This document shows positions 36,946-49,445 of a stretch of 64,000 nucleotides of DNA, piece after piece. The translations under genes and the position numbers were made by a program. The notes beneath the pieces are model-generated. The model searched no databases. It worked only from the letters and a program-made list of their open reading frames with translations, and had not been told where the DNA came from. Each line of letters opens with the position of its first letter. The stretch's first letter is position 1. The stretch is from Enoplosus armatus. Lineage: Eukaryota > Chordata > Actinopteri > Centrarchiformes > Enoplosidae. Location: NCBI RefSeq assembly GCF_043641665.1, contig NC_092186.1, positions 13,458,001 through 13,522,000 of the forward strand. The letters are read 5' to 3'.

Positions 36946-39900
36946 TATGCACACACCTGAAGTGAACAGGCCAAACTTTATTCCTTACAAGTAACTTTTG
37001 ACAAGTTGTTCTCCACATCCTGGAGTTGTATTCAGACGTGCTAGAAGGGAGTGCTGGAGAGCAGTCATGTAGAAAGAGAATGCTGTTACTTGAGTTATTA
37101 ACAGGCTCCTGTGTTTCCCTCCTCTCAGCTGAGCTATTCAGAGCATAGCGTCCTCATCTGCCACAAACACATGCCGACAGACAGACACAGCAGACGGACA
37201 CAACGTGCAGCTTCTCTATGCGCTGCGCAGTAATATGTTTTTTGCCCATTTACAACAAATTAAGTTTCCCTCAAAGTGAATTTCAAGCTTGGCTGCCTTT
37301 GGAGGGCGAGCAACTCTCTTTTCATTAATTTTCATTCTTTTCCCCCAAACAAATGATCTACTGTACAGCCCGCTCTGCGTTGCTCTCCTCTCCCTGTCTT
37401 TTTCTTTCTCTTGTTCTCTCCCCTCTTTGCCTTCTTCTTCCTGCTTGCTGGTAAATTTGGGCCGGGCAATGGAAAGCAATTACACTGTCAGAAAGGTGTA
37501 TTCTGATTTATTAAAAGCCTTGAATGCTATCTGTTTTGTTCCCTCTTTGTGTCCCCCTGGGGAACTGAGTCCTGACACCCAAATGAGACAGAGTGAGTGC
37601 TCCCTGCTCAGTGCTCCATCCTGAGCGTCATCTAGGAAGCCAGCAGAGTAAATATCCATTGGCAGAGGAGGGCAGATAGACGGCTGTAACGCAGCTGCGA
37701 GGATGGGAATAGATTTGCCTCTGAAGCCCAAGAGGTGGGAGAGGCAGAAAGAGAGAGAGATGTGTCTGCTGACTGCTGCACAGGCTCAGTTTGAAATGAC
37801 ATTCTTCTCCCTCTTTAATTTCATAAACCAGGTCCTCAGCTATCCACCATCCACAGAGCTCTGTTTCACAGCACTGTAGGGCCATAGACATCAGCCATTT
37901 CTAAGAACTTTTCATTAGCTAAATTCCTATTTATTGAAACACAGAAGAGACGAGAGAAGGAGAGAGAAAAGAGGGGGAGAGAAAAGAGACAGAGCGCTAA
38001 GCCATTAAGGTGTGAATAAGTTCCAATTTCCCAAATAAATATTATCTCTGTCTGGGTAACCCAAAATCTGTGTGCTTTTGTGCCAACATTATAATAAGGA
38101 TCAACAAGGGGTCAGCGCTGCGTGAACATCACACCATCAAATTCAGAGAGCTTCACCTGTGATACTTTAATCTATTTATCTCCCACACACAGTTGACCCG
38201 CACTGTGGAAAAACTGTAAAGTTGAACACACCACCGGCACAGACACCCGATCTGCACTCCCTCTCTTTTCACAGTAGGCTACGCATTAACAACCATGCCT
38301 AATGCACTCCACACCACCTCCCAATCCTCCCCACCTCTCCCTCATTACTGCGTTCTTGATCGCCAAAGAGATGGGAGAGATGCACGGGTGGGGATGCGTA
38401 ATAAAGCATCTAGTATCCTGGGGGAACCATTGGTTGGAGATAAGCGGCCATACCGCACTATAACGTAAGGACATAGATCATAAACCTGCTTATCTTCTGC
38501 TCCCCCTGGACCAGCCTTCTTACTATCTGGGGCCAACGGACAGTCACGGCTCAACCTTTTTCCCAGATTCCTATGCTAGACAACAGATACTGTCATGTTG
38601 GTAAGAAGTGTCTGATAGAATAAGAGTCACTCACTAATGAAGCAAAATACAAAGCAGCATAAAAACAAGAACTGTTGCCAAGAAACCTACAATGATACAA
38701 TGATGACCTTTCCATCTTTGAGGAATTTCTGACGCTGAGGTGCTGTAGGCAGTGATTAACATATTATTAGACGATAAAGAGTCTAGCTCTTTCATCCAGA
38801 TACCTGTTAGCTGCTGCCACGGAAAACACAAAACTTCCGGAGGCCAACAGAGAACAATTTATGACAAATGCAAAAACAGGGAAACAAAATGGCAGAGAGG
38901 TAATGCAAGGACCCATGAAGTTAAAAACCAGCAGGAGACAAACACAAAGAAAAACTTCATCAGAACTTAGTTGAGGAAGTGAAAAATAGGGAGTGAAAAT
39001 TAAATTTCCACCCGCTGATATAGCTGTATTCCTTAAGTCGCCTTGTCTTTTTCTTTTGCATTTTCCTTTTTAAAATACGTTTTTTTCCCCCTGTTTGATG
39101 TTTAGGCCACAGCTAATGCATTCATGAACAGTCTGCCACTGAAGTAAAAAAAAAACCCAACTCTGTTATCTTGAGCTGTTTACCTCTCAGCTTGGGGAAA
39201 AGCAGTTTACTTACTTGAGTGGCGCCAGCTTGCTTGACTGGTGAAGTGCTCGTGTCTGTCTTGAATATATGCTAACAAAGCTACAAAACTATCTATGTTT
39301 GGGTGAATATATAGCTAACATTTCTAATCCTCTGCCTCACCCCATCTGTCTCATTTGCGTGTGACACTGTAGTGAAAAATATTGACACTGTAGAGAATTC
39401 TTTGCTTCTATATAAAGTGTATAATTGAATCTGTTTGTATCTTACCAGTAAACAGACCAAGGCAGTCTGGACTTTCCTTTCACTGCTGAAATACAACGTG
39501 GATGTTCACATCTCTCATGTGGTTTCACTTTGCAGCATCAACTCATCCACATGATAAAGTGCTGATTGGCTATTCAGGTGTTGGCCTTTGAAGGAGCCAG
39601 TCGGTAGCTGGAGGGCTCTCTTCATTACAAACCAATCAAACGGCCATTCGAACAATAGCCCCAGCAGCAAGAACTCAGCTTTCAGCAACCGCTTTCAGCA
39701 AAAGTTGGCATTAATAAGTTACTGTAATTAAAACTGGCACTTCGTCACAACGGATGCTGTTACGTTACTTGATGGCAATGTATGACGTGAAAAACCCTTG
39801 CTAAGAAGATATGAATGGTGTCAATCACTCAGTTCCACACCGAAGTGCTGTCCCTAATGTGTTAGACAGCTCAATTACTGTTTATTATATATTTATTTTA

Positions 39901-40910
39901 TATATAAGTGAAGTACAGGGTTGTAATGCAAAGTCAAAACTGAAACACAAAATGTGATGATGAAATGCCCATGTCACTCATTCAAAATATGCAAAATACA
40001 CACATGTCCAGGTGCTGAGTCCAAAACTGTAATTGGGATTTCTGTCTTCCCAAGGACCTGCAACGCTCCCTTGTCTTCTAATATCTCCTTACTAAAATAT
40101 CTTATTGCATAAGAAAAAGTACAAGTTCATGCCTAAATAGACTCCTGACGAAGAGCCCAGAACATTGCACTTTTTCAAATGTAATAAAATACACATTTTA
40201 AAGGGAGCGTTTTACAGTGTTGCGAGTGCCTGGGAGGCAGAAATCATAAGGATCTCTCATCAACACAAAAGATGGAATGTGGCGTGCTTCCTATGTTTTC
40301 TGTGTCTCCATCAGTTTGCCTAGCCCGACTCCTCCAGTGTGGCTGCTGACCTTCTCCTCTCTCCACGGCTGGAGTGGCTATTGATTGGATCTTGGCACAC
40401 AGTGTACAAACACAGAGATAAGGAGAGAGAGAGGCAGCCAGGCAGATATAGCTGCAGTGCCCACTCCACTCCCCTCCTCTTGCTCCAGACACGGAAAGAA
40501 AAAAAAAATCCCCGTTCTTCGAGACTCCACTCCCACTGAGCAGACACCCAGACATGGTACCTGAACACTGATAGCAGACAGGATTAGGTCTAAAATTCAA
40601 TCACAACAGTCTAAGTAATGTTAAGTCACTGCAGCTGACAGTGACCGCTGCCTCTCTTCAGCAAAGTACAAGTGATCTATCATCATCTTGCTTTGATTTG
40701 TGAGATTTCAAAAGAGAAAAAAAAAGAGCTGAATGGATGTGACATCTCTGCGCTGTGATTCTGAGATCAATAGTTTGACTTGATGTGGGTATGTGAACAG
40801 AATCACAGTATAATAGCAGGCAAGGATTCAGACCTCTTATGCTGCATGCAGGCAAGGACAACCTTAAGGCTGGTCAGTGGCCTGTCCTCTCTCACACCCC
40901 GAGTTTTCTC

Positions 40911-40984
40911 ATTTACACTTTCTTTCCATCTGGTCTACAGGCCGAGGCTGTGCTGTGTCAGAGGTGACTAACAGTGTCATAGCC
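40911..40984 (+). repeat. 74-bp direct repeat, copy 1 (probable source)
   Basis: This segment starts atttacactttctttcc and ends acagtgtcatagcc. It is identical, base for base, to 42309-42382. Because it is embedded in ordinary sequence here while the other copy sits at a repeat boundary, this is the likelier donor. Confidence 0.93.
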
Positions 40985-41473
40985 CTGCCCTCCCCAGCGG
41001 GGCCAGCAGAAGGAAAACTCAAACTGCTGCCTGCGCAACTCCTGGGCCGATGCTGCCTACTGGTGAGAAAAAAGAAAAAAAAAGCTTTGTCAACAGGCAA
41101 GGTGGGCAAATAAGGTGCTTTCAATTCAAGATGGCCGGGGGACACTAGAGGACCGTACAGAAATGAGGAAATAGTTTGAAAGAAGGGAGTAGCATGGCAT
41201 CTTTTCAAAGAGGCTTGTTAGTATTGTAGCAGGTCAAACGCGTGTTGTCTCTTTCTCTGTGTCTCTGTGGACATGGATGCCTCAGGGGGAGAAAGAGAGA
41301 GAGGTTTACTCAGATGCTGTCAGGATGGTCTACAAAAGGAAATGTTCAGACAGACAGGGACCAGAGGAACAGACGCAGGGCCATGAACCCAGAAGAGCAT
41401 GAACAGGAAGAATTCAAACCCCTCTCCTCTGGGGAATAAGAGAAATTCTTCTGGTATTTGTCTTTGTGGGTGA

Positions 41474-41610
<137 letters not shown>

Positions 41611-41799
41611 CTACGTATGTGTATATGGGAGTTTTAAGGACTTGTGTTTCTTAGGCATTGTAGGTAATCACCACCAGCTAATAACCAAATATCAAACATA
41701 CTTGTTACATATGTATTACATACTTACATATAGCAAACTACATACACACATAACAATAACAAATTACCCACATTAAATAAGGTCATAAAAGCCTTTTGA

Positions 41800-42080
41800 T
41801 AAAAATGCGTTTTAAAGCAATAGTTGGGAAGTATATTTGTTCTCTTGCTGAGAGTTGGATGAGAAGATTTGTACCACTCTCATATCTGTCTGCCTGTTAG
41901 CTTAGCTTAGCACAAACACTGGAAACTAGAGTAAACAGCCAGCCTGGCACAGTATATCTTGTTTGTGTAATCCGTACAAAACCGAAGTGCAAAATGACAA
42001 TTTGCCATTTTCCTCACTAATTAACACATAACGTGTTAATTATTGAGCTTTAGAGGTGCTGGAAGGTAGATTTTGATACT
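41800..42080. repeat. Rearranged teleost interspersed repeat
   Basis: Words such as tctcttgctgagagttggat, ctgttagcttagcttagcac, aacactggaaactagagtaa and tgtgtaatccgtacaaaacc belong to a familiar fish repeat. Its tail is inverted: after ctcactaattaacac the sequence turns back as gtgttaattattgagctttagaggtgctgg, read here over 42033-42062. The turning point is a 10-bp hairpin (42018-42027 with 42033-42042). Confidence 0.65.
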
Positions 42081-42083
42081 ATT

Positions 42084-42300
42084 GATTTTGCAAATCTGAG
42101 TTCATCAGGTAGGCCGTTCCAAAGTTGAGGTGTCCCTAACGGCAAAAGCTTGGTCCCCTTTAGTCTTACACCATAACAAGGGAACAGCCAACAGGTTCTT
42201 GCCCGAGAACCTCAGACTACGTGTCGGTTGACAAGGGCATTCAAAGATATAGCGTGGGTCCAGTACATAACATGCTTTAAAGGTAATGAGTAAATGAGTA
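42084..42300. repeat. Degenerate L2-like interspersed repeat
   Basis: Words such as gtaggccgttccaaagttga, gtccctaacggcaaaagctt, ggtcccctttagtctta and acatgctttaaaggtaatga resemble a fish repeat, probably LINE-derived, that carries 'ttccagag...gacggcaaaagct...caaggctttaaaggtgat'. It is interrupted or followed at 42309 by a 74-bp copy of sequence from 1.4 kb upstream. Confidence 0.5.
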
Positions 42301-42308
42301 AATAAAAA

Positions 42309-42382
42309 ATTTACACTTTCTTTCCATCTGGTCTACAGGCCGAGGCTGTGCTGTGTCAGAGGTGACTAACAGTGTCATAGCC
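42309..42382 (+). repeat. 74-bp direct repeat, copy 2 (probable insertion)
   Basis: Perfect copy of 40911-40984, 1,398 bp away in the same orientation. On the left it joins aaaggtaatgagtaaatgag and A-rich sequence, on the right attaaggttggaatcaaac, both apparently parts of a different repeat. Homology stops abruptly on both sides. Confidence 0.93.
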
Positions 42383-45300
42383 ATTAAGGTTGGAATCAAA
42401 CAACACACTCAAGTTTTTGACAGAAAGCTTAATATTGTTGGAAAAAAGGACCAAGTGAGGAGCGAAATTGTGTATGCAGATTGTCAAGACTAATGATAAG
42501 AATCACACTTTTATCAGAATTTAGACATCCACTTTTTAATGTCTATTAGACAACATTTTAAAGTAGACAAACTAGTGCGGTTTTCAGGCTTTACTGGGAC
42601 GAACAGCTGTGCATGGTCATCAGGATATTTCATCTAATCTACCAATAACCAATCATCAGTATTGTTTCTCTTTTCATGTGGGGAATGTTTGATGATCAGC
42701 GGTGAAAAACTTACCACTCACTGTGATATATGTGATAGATATGAAAATTCCTGAACAGGTGAATTCCACTCTTATTGTAAAGTCTCAATTGGCAGTTCGA
42801 GTATGAGTGGAAGTGAAGGATTTGAGAATTGAGAGATTTATCTGAAAATCATATTCAGATCCTCCTGGCTTCCCCTTTTCATTCATCTCAGAAATGTTAC
42901 ATCTCTCTCCCTGTTTCTGTCCCTCAATGTTCCTCTCTCAATTAAAGTAACTTCTTACAATGCAACTCGGTTGAAGCGAATTCAATCTGGTTCAATGTAA
43001 TTTACACGTTACATTCAATTTACTCTGCTTTAGTAAAATAAAATAAAAATACCTGCCTTACAAATCAGTACACACTACCTCATTCATAATGATGAAGAGA
43101 GCTGGAGGTAAAAATTAAGAGCCAACCGTTTTTTTTTTGTTTGTTTTTTTTTTACAGTATCTGAGTCTACCAGTGCAGGCTGGATAGGAGAGATTTTGTT
43201 CAGAGGAATACATTACAGAAAACAAATTAGTCAGCAAGATAGAAGAATGCCAGTGCAAATGGCTCTGGCTCTTATTTCCATCCTTATGAGATAACTGTAC
43301 CCATTAGAAGGTTAAAGCTATTGTGGTGTCCCTGCAAAGACTCCTTGGAAACGGCAGCAATCCGTCTTTAAACTTTGATGCAGCCAGAAAGCTCTCCTCA
43401 TCCCTTCTCATCCCTTCCCCTCTGACCTGTGTGTGTGCGTGTGGAGTTACATATGTGCATGAGATAGAGAGAGAAAGAGAGGGGTAACGCAAGAGAGGGA
43501 GCAGACAGAGAAAGAGATATGAGAGGGTGGGGCTGGGCTGTCTGCCACCCAGGCCCAGAGAACATAAAGAGAAAAATACGGCCATAAAACCTCTCTATGA
43601 CTATGAATACTAATACTGACTCTGTGGGCCAAACCAACCGAGTCTGTCCTCTCTCTGTTCCCCCTCTGTCTTGCTCAGACAAATGATGCGGCTTAAAAAT
43701 AAAGCAGAAATAGTGTGGTGCACAGGCAGAATCGTAATGCTTAGTATTTACACTATGTTATACACAACACAGTAGCAGTGCAGATGGAGAGGGAAGTTTA
43801 GTGAGACACACCAACCTTTAACTTCCTGCTCTTCGAACCATAGGTCCGTTTTATATTTTACTACGTCGTGATGTCTTCCATGCTGACTTTTATTAATTTG
43901 GCTGTCTAGTGACAACAGGTTATATAGTTGTAAGAATTAACAATAGAAATGGGAGCACTGATAGTAAATGGATATTCTAATGTGTTATAAAGTTATAATC
44001 TTTAAGATTTTACATAGGCAGATAAACTGAATTCAAACAAGAACAATAGTACCAGGTAGATTCTGTACACAACAGATACTGCATATTGCCATGTATTGAT
44101 ACAGCAAGGTGCTTCACTGTATGTGTTTTTTGTGAATAACTATAGATTAAATCTACATATACACACAGTTACAGTATGTACATGTGTACTATTGGATAAT
44201 AGCAATCATAATCACACGAATAAATTCAAAGTTATTTTCATTTCAAACCCCATTTTATATATTTATGGTTAGCATTTTTTCTATTTCAGTAATTACCTTT
44301 TTCTCTCTATAGTAGTTTTTATTGTTAGTGGCGGACTCTGCCATTTTAAAGCAGGATCACTGTTCGTGATTGTATCTACTTGATAGAGGCCTCCCTGTTT
44401 ACTGATCACTCGCTGAGCTGTATTAAGGATGAGATGAAACGGCATTTCGAGACTATCTAGCTTTCGTATCATCACGTATTTCAAAGTGAAACAGAATAGG
44501 CAGGCGGGACATAACGTTGTGAGGAATTTGATTTAGAGACACATCGACGTACCATGCTGTTGCTAGCTAGCCAACTAATGAATGTTAGCTCTGTGCCGCT
44601 AAAAGTTAAAGAATAATTGATGGGTGGATGTCATGATATTATTGGTTGAAATAAGTTGGTTTAAGCTTACCTAAGCACACGTCATATCTTGTTTTACAGG
44701 AAGAAAACATGATTGTTTTTTTATATGAGAATACAAATAAATAGATTTTTTCAGCATATATTATTAAATAGGTGCACCTACTTCCTTCCTACTGCTGCTG
44801 CTTCGCATTAAAGATGTTCAATTGGCAAACCACTGAATGGCTTTTAATCCTCTCAGCGCACAGTTTGGTTGGCTGCGTTGTAAACAGACTCTACTTGTTG
44901 CTCTACTTGTGTTGTATTTCTGACAGAGTAGCGGCTCAAGGCATGTTTACAGCCCAAGTTTCAACAGAATTTTGGGGGCCAGCGGGGGCCAACGCACTTG
45001 ATGTTACAACCAGTAATCACAGGTGTCACCAAATCAACCAAAACTGAGATTTAAAGGATTATAACTTTTAACTCTTCTTTTCAATATTGAATTTGCACTG
45101 AAGCTGGTTTTGAAATATGACCACAATTACAATCGTAAATATTTAATTTTATATTACTACTGTATTACTGTAGGTCACCAGTTTTCTTTTATTTACAGAG
45201 GTATTACTCTTGTTTCTTTCAACCGTGCCATCAGCCGTTTCATGCCATGGTTTCCAAATTTTCTGTATTTTATGGTCAGGTGCTCCTTACAAATACCTGT

Positions 45301-45508
45301 GCTTTCATGGTGCCCCCCTTGCAGCAGCTTTTCTCTGACAAATGTTGGAGGACAGAAGAAAAAGTCGTAATCTCCCAAGCATTTCTAATGAGTTTTTCTC
45401 CTACAATTATTTGATAAGAGCAGACAAGACTGGAGGCAGCGTGTATGATACACTGGCTCCTACTGCCGAGGTGAGAGCTCTGCTGATTACACACAGAGCC
45501 ATTTATAC

Positions 45509-45546
45509 ACACACACAAACACGCACACACACACACACACACACAC
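45509..45546 (+). repeat. Imperfect (CA)n microsatellite
   Basis: CA tract with two interruptions (aaac, cgc). It lies 3' of the agbl4 217-bp exon in the transcript, where it reads (UG)n. Confidence 0.93.
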
Positions 45547-45660
45547 CCAGAGGCTTACAGTCCGTCATCTCAGAGAGCAACAATCCTAATAATAACATGA
45601 GAGGCTGAAGTTATGACCGGCAGGCACACCTAAGTTACCAATCTGGGTCTCCTTATTCTG

Positions 45661-45661
<1 letters not shown>

Positions 45662-45727
<66 letters not shown>
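45662..45727 (+). repeat. (AC)33 microsatellite next to an agbl4 5' splice site
   Basis: Pure 66-bp AC tract. In the agbl4 pre-mRNA it reads (UG)33, beginning about 129 nt downstream of the 5' splice site of the 217-bp exon. Confidence 0.97.
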
Positions 45728-45729
<2 letters not shown>

Positions 45730-45856
45730 TACAACCCTTCCACCCCTAATCTTCACGACCATTCGACTTCTCTGCTCCTGCCATAACCACTACCACCCCC
45801 TCCACACATACACTTCTTCTCCACCTGCTCACAGCACTTTTCACCTCCCAACTCAC

Positions 45857-46073
45857 CACACTGAGTCCCAGTTGCTCCCTCTGCAGGTAGGGCAGGTTCC
45901 TGCGCTCCAGGCTGGCCAGGTAGTGCTGCAGTCTGGAGTAGGTGTAGGGGTAGCAGTAGGCAAATTGGTATACGTCGTCCTCTCGGTCAAAACAGAAGGC
46001 AAAGGACATGACATAGTTTCGCCGGTGGTCAGGGCAACGGTAGTAGTACACGTTTTTGGCTGGAAGCCTCTGC
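45857..46073 (-). CDS. agbl4: agbl4 (cytosolic carboxypeptidase 6) internal exon, N-terminal CCP domain
   Basis: This internal exon encodes 72 codons after one leading base that finishes a split codon. CCP6 is a cytosolic zinc carboxypeptidase (M14D) that removes glutamates from tubulin and other polyglutamylated proteins. Seen: on the minus strand a pyrimidine-rich stretch ending ttgctgctgcag precedes G-CAG-AGG, and the exon ends AGT-GTG followed by GTGAGT. The reading is open throughout, with YYYRCPDH, YVMSFAFCFDRE, FAYCYPYTY and REQLG, which match the beta-rich CCP N-domain that precedes the peptidase domain. The leading G would finish the Trp codon found at this place in human CCP6. The open frame extends beyond both splice sites, but the homology stops at them. 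The zinc ligands lie in later exons not seen here. Paralogues (agbl2, agbl3, agtpbp1) share parts of these motifs; agbl4 fits best, supported by the following 40-bp exon. The next exon of the transcript is 35.5 kb away at lower coordinates. Confidence 0.93.
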
Positions 46074-49000
46074 CTGCAGCAGCAAAAGACAAACACATTA
46101 AAGATAAATTAGAGAGGTAATTTCCAGGACAGGTCTTTCAATTTAAGGACATGAAGTCTAGAGGGGTTAGGACTGCATCAGGTGAAGATATGAGGAGCAA
46201 TGAGAGCACAGCTATTTTGCAAGAGAAGGAAAAAAGTGCACCAAGTGTAAAGATAGACAAGGAAACAGTGACTCATGAGTTACACACAGAGAGTTGAGAA
46301 ATCATAACGCAGAAATTGCATCAACTTGTCAGTATGTCATCTTCCAGAGATGTTGAGTGCAGCTGGCAAAGGAGTACAAGGACTGAAGGAAGGAAGGAGA
46401 TAACACCTGATACTCAAGCTGCTTGGGAAGTCTGAGAGGTTCTTAACCTGTGAGGGGTGAATGTTTAAACAAAAAAACACATAATGATTTTAGTTTAGTT
46501 TATATCCACACTCAACAATTCCCTGATAAATTATCAAAAAATTAAGAGGTAATTTTATTTAAAGTAGAGTTGAATTAAAACTAACAACAATTTCATTTCT
46601 GATCAAGAACTACTTTGTGATTCATCATTTATCATATAAACACCACAATTGCCATTTCTTTTTTTAAGGCAAACCCAGGAAGCACAGACATAACTAAATT
46701 ATGATAATGTGAACTGCAAAACAAGACAATTACAATACAAAGAGTGATAAATAGTCATCTAACTTGATGAATTAAATGACGATTGACTTAATTACTTAAA
46801 TATCACTCTTTCAGAATTGCTGAGCATCCTCGAGGTTGTTTAGCATCTTATTAGACTTTCGAGTTTCCCTTCAAAACTGAAAGGCACAACCGCTGTGAGT
46901 AAGCAACAAAAATTACTTGTGGTGAATGAAACAACAACCCTAATACTAATTTTGTAGTGGGAGTGAGAAAAACACTCATGGTTGACCAAAATTATGTCAT
47001 TCATTTGGTCCCCTTTCTTTTCCATTCATTCATCTCCAAAAATAGGAGAACTCACCTTTTGACTTCTGCTTCTAATTTATCGGGCAACTGGAGAATTTTG
47101 CATTACAGTTTGTGTCTGTGAGTATCAAACGTGGCCACCTGGTGTTTTCAGCATTGCATTGTAAAAGGCAGCAATTCTCCGAGATTTTAATCATGACAAC
47201 TATGACACCATTGTACTATATGCAGTATTTTGCATCATGTGTAATTTAGAATTGCAGTCTGAGTGTAAAGCAGAAAATGTCACAAGTTGCAGTGTAAGTG
47301 TGTGAGCAGTTTAGAAAAATGATACACAGTGAGGGATGGGTGAGCATCTAATCTGTATATCAGTACGTCATATTTCTTGCGATGTTGAGTGTTGTGCGGC
47401 GTTTGTAATGTACTGCATGTTTATTGTTGTGTATTCTATGTCTTCTTTGCTGTGTGCTACGGTTGTGTTGCATGTTTGGCCCAGGGTGAAATAAAGCTGA
47501 CTGATCCGTGCACCTCATAAAGGATCGATGGGGTACGGGACAGTACTGCTGCAGTCTACAAAACTTCTCTGCTTACTCGACACGTTTTCTTTTCACACTC
47601 TTCACCTGTCTATCTTTGTCTTCCTCTCTTTCCTCGTTTAGCCCTCAGCACTGAGACATGGACAGAAGGATGTTGTATGCATGCCAGTGACTGTATTTGC
47701 CTCCTTTCTCTCTTCCTCTTTCTCTACATTTCCTTTTTCCTGTCTTTCGCCAAATCTCTCTCGTCTTGTCCTGTCACTCACTGACTCCGCCTTGACAGTT
47801 TACGTGAAGAAGACCAAGCATGGGGAACAACAGCGCTGCCACAGGAGCTCTGGCAGACGCTCTGAGAGAGGAGGATAAAAGGAGGAAGAAGATGAGGACG
47901 ATGAGTGACTGGTGGGTTTGGGGTGTTGGGAGCAGGGAGAAAGGTGGAATAAGGAGATAAGGAGAAGATGAGAGAGCAGGGCGATGGCAGATCTGGGCCT
48001 GATACGGAGATATACGGGAAAGGGTGGCGGCTAGCAGCGTAGCGCCTGTGTGATGGTGGGGCTGGCTACTGAGCTAGCGTCTCTGGCAGCAGATCAGATG
48101 AAGATGCTATCGGGGCTGTGATAGGAACAGGACCTGATAATCAACAAACAGGACAGACTGCTCTGCGCCAACTCTGACGGAGTTAACTTCTCTCTCTGAC
48201 TCACCTCTGAAGAGCGAGGACAGGAAGGAGACACATGAGAGTTTTATGTGTTTGCTCAGACACCTAATACGTCAGGTTTGGCGACAGACTTGCATAGAAA
48301 TGCATGGCGACCACACTTGCATGCATTTTCAAACACTTGAAGATGTCCCTGCAGGTACCTAGTAAAACAAAAAGCTAAATCACTCGGCCTCTCTCAGACA
48401 GAGGGGAAGAAGGGAGAGAAAGGAACGGCTGATTATTCCTTCAGAGGAGGAGAAAGGAGAATGTATCTGCATGTGGCTATCTCAGCAGAATACTAATGCA
48501 GCCAGTGGCTAGCTATACCACACCCAGTCTTCCCGCTAGAGCCAGATTACCAGCCTTGCCTCACAGCCTGTAAAGCTGGACAAGTAGAAGACAAATAAAC
48601 CAAGAAAAATAGTTTATCTTGGAAAAAAATTAAAGCAACTATCCCCCCAATGGAAAATGAATATTATTCCGAGGAACGCATGAGTTTGAAGTAGGGCATA
48701 CTGTGAATAAAACTGACTGGCAAGGACAAAATAAACCTCCATGTGACACACTCATAGACGCATGCACACACAAGCAAACCCACGCACACACTGGTGCATT
48801 ACTGTGGTGCCAGCCCTCTGAGGTGCAGGTTAATTAAAATGAGATGACACCTCACCTCTTTACATATTTCCCTGTTTGGCTCTGCCCGTCCATGCAATCC
48901 CACTTCTCTCTGTTTCTCCTTCTCGTTCTCTCTACTGGGCATCGTGTGACCTTGCCGGAGACTGGAAAAGTCCTGGCTATTGATTTTAATTACTGCTGCT

Positions 49001-49422
49001 TGTCCCATCACAGCATTATAGTTATAGGCCAGAGAAAATAGCTCTGCGACTTCTTATGGAAAGAGATTGCCTGGAAGGCCTGAGCGAGAGGCTAAGGAAG
49101 AGGCTGTACCTGCTTTAGGTACCACAGTCACGCACACAAATATAAAAATGCACAAAATCTTCAGCACATGCACACTAATGCACACAGTGGCTTTGGTTTT
49201 TTTCTCCGCGGTGGCTGCTCCTGCTCGGCAGCTGGCAATTTGTTTTATCTAAATGGTACCTCCCTGTGCCTCTCCCCTGCCCATCTCTTGACGTGGTACA
49301 GTGCCGTCGTTCCCAAACAGAATTATCACTGCGTGGGATAAGGGAAAAAATTGAGAAGCTTCCCCCAGATGATAACGCACTCACACATGGTTTTACAATT
49401 CAGTGATTACAGAGACACAGAA

Positions 49423-49445
49423 ACACACACACACACACACACACA
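49423..49445 (+). repeat. (AC)11 microsatellite
   Basis: Short AC tract. Confidence 0.92.

Noticed and set aside
47056..47087. Possible small minus-strand exon (LPDKLEAEVK) between ctccag and GTGAG
   Set aside because: The acceptor lacks a pyrimidine tract, the peptide matches nothing in CCP6 at that position, and the phase does not fit the split Trp codon expected upstream of the 217-bp exon.
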